Assembly (NCBI RefSeq): GCF_001261735.1
Contig: NZ_CVRP01000001.1
Location: 248,001 to 312,000, forward strand
Source of the DNA: Dysgonomonas sp. BGC7
GTDB taxonomy: Bacteria > Bacteroidota > Bacteroidia > Bacteroidales > Dysgonomonadaceae
DNA length: 64,000 nucleotides
Direction of reading: 5' to 3'
Notes under the pieces: model-generated
The model's database searches: none
What the model was told of the DNA's origin: nothing
What the model saw: only the letters and a program-made list of their open reading frames with translations
Made by a program: the position numbers and the translations under genes
Part shown: in pieces, positions 61,530 to 64,000 of the stretch
Position numbering within the stretch: the first letter of the stretch is position 1
Layout: every line of letters starts with the position of its first letter

Positions 61530-61886
61530 ATGACTCATATCGTTAAGGTTTTCTTTACAATAGTTTCAGTATTAGTATTTATCAGTTGTAATGATGGCAC
61601 GACGTTGAAGGGCGAAATTGTACTAAAAGCATATCGAGAAGGTACTCAAAGTCAAGATGTGTTGTATTTAAGTAATAATGGAGAGTACGAGGTGCATAGT
61701 TCAGGTGCATTCTTCTATGATAATCGAGTAAAAGGTAAGTATAAGAAGAGCTTTGATACACTTTTTCTATACAATGTGTCGGAAAAAAACCGTTTGTTAA
61801 GTGATACAATGTTGGTGAAAAAAAGCGTGTTATATATAATAATGAATGATTCTATATGTCAAAGTTATTTCAAATTAATAAAATAA
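61530..61886 (+). CDS. Uncharacterised small lipoprotein (118 residues)
   Basis: I do not recognise this protein. From the ATG chosen here (a TTG six bases upstream is in frame), it has a hydrophobic segment and lipobox ending at Cys20 (VSVLVFISC). The mature part is short beta-rich (LKGEIVLKAYREG, NGEYEVHSSGAFFYDNRVKG) with a Lys-rich end. It is probably anchored in the envelope. It sits between the acyl-CoA ligase and ettA genes in one apparent operon; the functional link to either is unclear. Confidence 0.75.
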   Translation: MTHIVKVFFTIVSVLVFISCNDGTTLKGEIVLKAYREGTQSQDVLYLSNNGEYEVHSSGAFFYDNRVKGKYKKSFDTLFLYNVSEKNRLLSDTMLVKKSVLYIIMNDSICQSYFKLIK

Positions 61887-61909
61887 AAACCTAATAATAA
61901 AAAGTATCC

Positions 61910-63598
61910 ATGTCTGTAGACGATAAAAAAATTATTTTTTCGATGATTGGGGTTGGTAAAGTCTATCCACCGCAAAAACAAGTACTAAAAAATATCTATC
62001 TCTCATTTTTTTATGGAGCAAAAATTGGTATTATCGGGCTCAATGGTTCCGGTAAGTCTACTTTGCTGAAAATGATTGCTGGACTAGATAAAGAATATCA
62101 GGGTGAAATAGTATCAGACAAAGGTTATTCTGTTGGTTATCTCGAACAGGATCCTAAATTAGATCCTACCAAAACTGTAAAAGAAATTGTACAGGAAGGT
62201 GTGCAGCCTATAATAGATCTGCTCAACGAATATGAAGGCATTAATGAAAAATTTGGATTGCCCGAATATTATGAAGATGCAGATAAGATGGATGCTCTTT
62301 TTGCTCGTCAGGCAGAGTTGCAAGATAAGATAGATGCTTCCGATGCATGGAATATAGACAATAAATTGGAGAGAGCGATGGATGCCCTTCGTTGTCCGCC
62401 GGAAGATCAACTGTGTGCTAACCTATCGGGAGGAGAGGCGCGCCGTGTAGCTCTTTGCCGCCTATTGTTGCAGGAGCCTGATGTATTATTGCTGGATGAG
62501 CCTACCAACCACCTGGATGCGGAATCTATCGACTGGCTGGAACAACATTTGCAACAGTATAAAGGTACAGTTATCTGTATTACCCACGACCGCTACTTCC
62601 TCGATCATGTTGCCGGATGGATTCTCGAACTCGACCGTGGTGAAGGTATTCCTTGGAAAGGTAATTATACTTCTTGGCTTGAGCAAAAGACTAAACGCAT
62701 GGCGCAGGAAGAGAAGCAAGCCAGCAAACGCCGAAAAACTCTCGAACGAGAGTTGGATTGGGTGCGAATGGCTCCGAAAGCCCGACAGGCAAAAGGTAAA
62801 GCCCGTTTGAATGATTATGAGAAACTGCTAAATTCGGACGAGAAAGAGCGCGAAGAAAAACTCGAAATATTTATACCTAATGGCCCGCGTTTAGGTAATA
62901 AGGTGATAGAGGCGCATGGCGTAAGCAAGGCTTTTGGAGATAAGCTGTTGTTTGACAATCTTGAATTTATGTTGCCTCCATCGGGTATTGTAGGTATTAT
63001 TGGCCCTAATGGTGCAGGAAAGACGACTCTGTTTCGTCTTATACAAGGTATAGAGACTGCTGATAAAGGAACATTTGAAGTTGGCGAAACTGTAAAAATA
63101 GGTTATGTAGATCAGTCACATGCAGATATAGATCCTAACAAATCGGTATATCAAACAATATCGGGAGGAAGTGAATTTGTTAGAGTAGGAGGGCGTGAAA
63201 TTAATGCGCGGGCATACTTATCCCGTTTCAATTTTTCGGGAGGAGATCAGGAAAAGCTTACGGGAGTACTTTCCGGAGGAGAGCGTAACCGCCTTCACTT
63301 GGCTTTAACCTTGAAGTCTGAAGCAAACGTATTATTGCTTGATGAGCCTACCAACGATATTGATGTGAATACCCTTAGAGCATTAGAAGAAGGTTTGGAA
63401 AACTTTGCCGGTTGCGCAGTTGTTATTTCCCACGACCGTTGGTTTCTCGATCGTATTTGTACTCATATACTTGCTTTCGAGGGCAACTCGGAAGTCTTTT
63501 TCTTCGAGGGTAGCTATAGCGAGTACGAAGAAAATAAGAAAGCTCGTATGGGTAATGTAGAGCCTAAACGGATACGCTATAGAAAGCTTATTAATTAA
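61910..63598 (+). CDS. ettA: Energy-dependent translational throttle EttA (ABC-F)
   Basis: 562 residues, the standard length for EttA. NBD1 has GLNGSGKST, LSGGEARRVAL and LLLDEPTNHLD. The arm and P-site-tRNA-interacting motif lie between the domains (about 245-305, AQEEKQASKRRKTLERELDW and APKARQAKGKARLNDYE). NBD2 has GPNGAGKTT, LSGGERNRLHL and LLLDEPTNDID, the ID variant typical of EttA. The opening MIGVGKVYPPQKQVLKNIYL also matches. It binds the ribosomal E site and gates the first elongation steps by ATP/ADP state. Last gene of the operon with the acyl-CoA ligase. Confidence 0.95.
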   Translation: MSVDDKKIIFSMIGVGKVYPPQKQVLKNIYLSFFYGAKIGIIGLNGSGKSTLLKMIAGLDKEYQGEIVSDKGYSVGYLEQDPKLDPTKTVKEIVQEGVQPIIDLLNEYEGINEKFGLPEYYEDADKMDALFARQAELQDKIDASDAWNIDNKLERAMDALRCPPEDQLCANLSGGEARRVALCRLLLQEPDVLLLDEPTNHLDAESIDWLEQHLQQYKGTVICITHDRYFLDHVAGWILELDRGEGIPWKGNYTSWLEQKTKRMAQEEKQASKRRKTLERELDWVRMAPKARQAKGKARLNDYEKLLNSDEKEREEKLEIFIPNGPRLGNKVIEAHGVSKAFGDKLLFDNLEFMLPPSGIVGIIGPNGAGKTTLFRLIQGIETADKGTFEVGETVKIGYVDQSHADIDPNKSVYQTISGGSEFVRVGGREINARAYLSRFNFSGGDQEKLTGVLSGGERNRLHLALTLKSEANVLLLDEPTNDIDVNTLRALEEGLENFAGCAVVISHDRWFLDRICTHILAFEGNSEVFFFEGSYSEYEENKKARMGNVEPKRIRYRKLIN

Positions 63599-63759
63599 AA
63601 AATGATAATTTTGTGCAACGAATAATGAGTTGTACAATCTAATATAATGAAAAATTGAGAGTGGCTAGGGTTGTCAACAATACTGCTCTTAATTTTTCAT
63701 TTCTGATAAAGTAAAGTATTTCAAAAAGAGAGACAATGGGGCAGGCATCGCAATGTATT

Positions 63760-64000
63760 ATGAACATAAAAAGAGCTTATTTTTTATTTCTCTTTCTTAT
63801 GGCTTGCTTTGCTGCATTAGCACAGTCTCCTACCATATTAAAAGGGGTGGTGAAGGATGCTTCTACACGCGAAAAACTTCCTTTTGTATCTGTTGTTTTC
63901 GACAATACATCTATAGGAACCTTTTCTGATGAAGAGGGGGAATTCAGAATAAGTAACAGAAATAATCAGACATCGGTTACAGTCTCATTGTTGGGGTACA
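63760..64000 (+). CDS. Carboxypeptidase-regulatory-like domain protein, N-terminus (DUF5686-like), cut by window edge
   Basis: 80 residues are visible before the window ends. A signal peptide (MNIKRAYFLFLFLMACFAAL, cut near LAQS) leads into a CarboxypepD_reg-like beta-sandwich (LKGVVKDASTREKLPFVSVV and IGTFSDEEGEFRISN). An in-frame ATG 24 bases upstream (63736) would add eight residues; the later ATG gives the cleaner signal. Both TonB-dependent receptors and DUF5686 proteins begin this way in Bacteroidales; the form of the domain favours DUF5686. The rest lies outside. A TAATTTTG box at 63606-63613 may be its promoter. Confidence 0.75.
   Translation, partial: MNIKRAYFLFLFLMACFAALAQSPTILKGVVKDASTREKLPFVSVVFDNTSIGTFSDEEGEFRISNRNNQTSVTVSLLGY

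Noticed and set aside
63611-63637. A 9-bp hairpin after ettA as a terminator
   Set aside because: No T tract follows on either strand and one pair is G-T; it overlaps a TAATTTTG box. Not strong enough to call.
1-64000. tRNA, rRNA, CRISPR, insertion sequences, phage or integrative element
   Set aside because: I saw no tRNA-like cloverleaf at gene gaps, no rRNA, no regularly spaced repeats, and no transposase, integrase or mobilisation gene. Not exhaustive without software such as tRNAscan-SE.

Overview
The window is low-GC DNA of a Bacteroidota bacterium, most likely order Bacteroidales. Dysgonomonas or a close relative is my best guess, but I cannot prove the genus by eye. The evidence is a SusC/SusD pair inside a polysaccharide utilisation locus, Reg_prop/Y_Y_Y regulator architecture, lipoproteins with Bacteroidota-style lipoboxes, TonB-linked carboxypeptidase-regulatory domains, an EF-G2 paralog, and many TAnnTTTG boxes (the Bacteroidota -7 element) shortly upstream of genes. 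About 42 protein genes are visible. I found no rRNA, tRNA, CRISPR array, insertion sequence or prophage.

Layout. 1-4007 (minus): a tripartite RND efflux operon (TolC-like, adaptor, and a pump cut by the window edge). 4298-8158 (minus): a large secreted GH31 glycosidase with FN3, CBM32, dockerin and cohesin-like modules. 8573-13006: small single genes, namely a pentapeptide-repeat membrane protein, three uncharacterised proteins (one of only 58 residues on the minus strand), an NAD(P)-binding oxidoreductase, ecotin and a DUF2179-type membrane protein. 13324-19083 (plus): a five-gene MacAB-TolC-like export operon. 19170-21375 (minus): an ECF sigma-factor operon with an anti-sigma-like protein and two envelope proteins. 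21494-25000 (minus): PutA. 25400-27559: EF-G2. 27620-29398 (minus): an MscS-family channel.

29551-35697 (plus): a heavy-metal efflux operon with a His/Cys-rich small protein, a His-rich adaptor, a CusA-type pump and a TolC-like channel. 35875-47599 (plus): a polysaccharide utilisation locus with a membrane-spanning LuxR-type regulator, SusC, SusD, a GH3 beta-glucosidase and a GH144-type endo-beta-1,2-glucanase. The GH3 plus GH144 pairing points to beta-1,2-glucan (sophoran or cyclic beta-1,2-glucan): the surface endo-enzyme cuts, SusCD imports and GH3 releases glucose. A GH43-like enzyme and an alpha/beta-hydrolase esterase follow and may or may not belong to it. 50493-64000: a CPBP protease, an M13 metallopeptidase, an ABC-F ATPase, a very large PorW/SprE-like TPR lipoprotein, then an acyl-CoA ligase / small lipoprotein / EttA operon and the start of a carboxypeptidase-regulatory-domain protein.

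Intrinsic terminators are clear at many gene ends. Several lie between genes of the glucan locus, which suggests graded expression. Start codons were re-chosen where a longer reading frame depended on TTG or GTG without support. Nothing in the window is certain to be a new system. The items most worth following up are the EF-G paralog without its catalytic His, the GH31 protein carrying both dockerin and cohesin-like modules, the beta-1,2-glucan locus with its internal hairpins, and the orphan small proteins.
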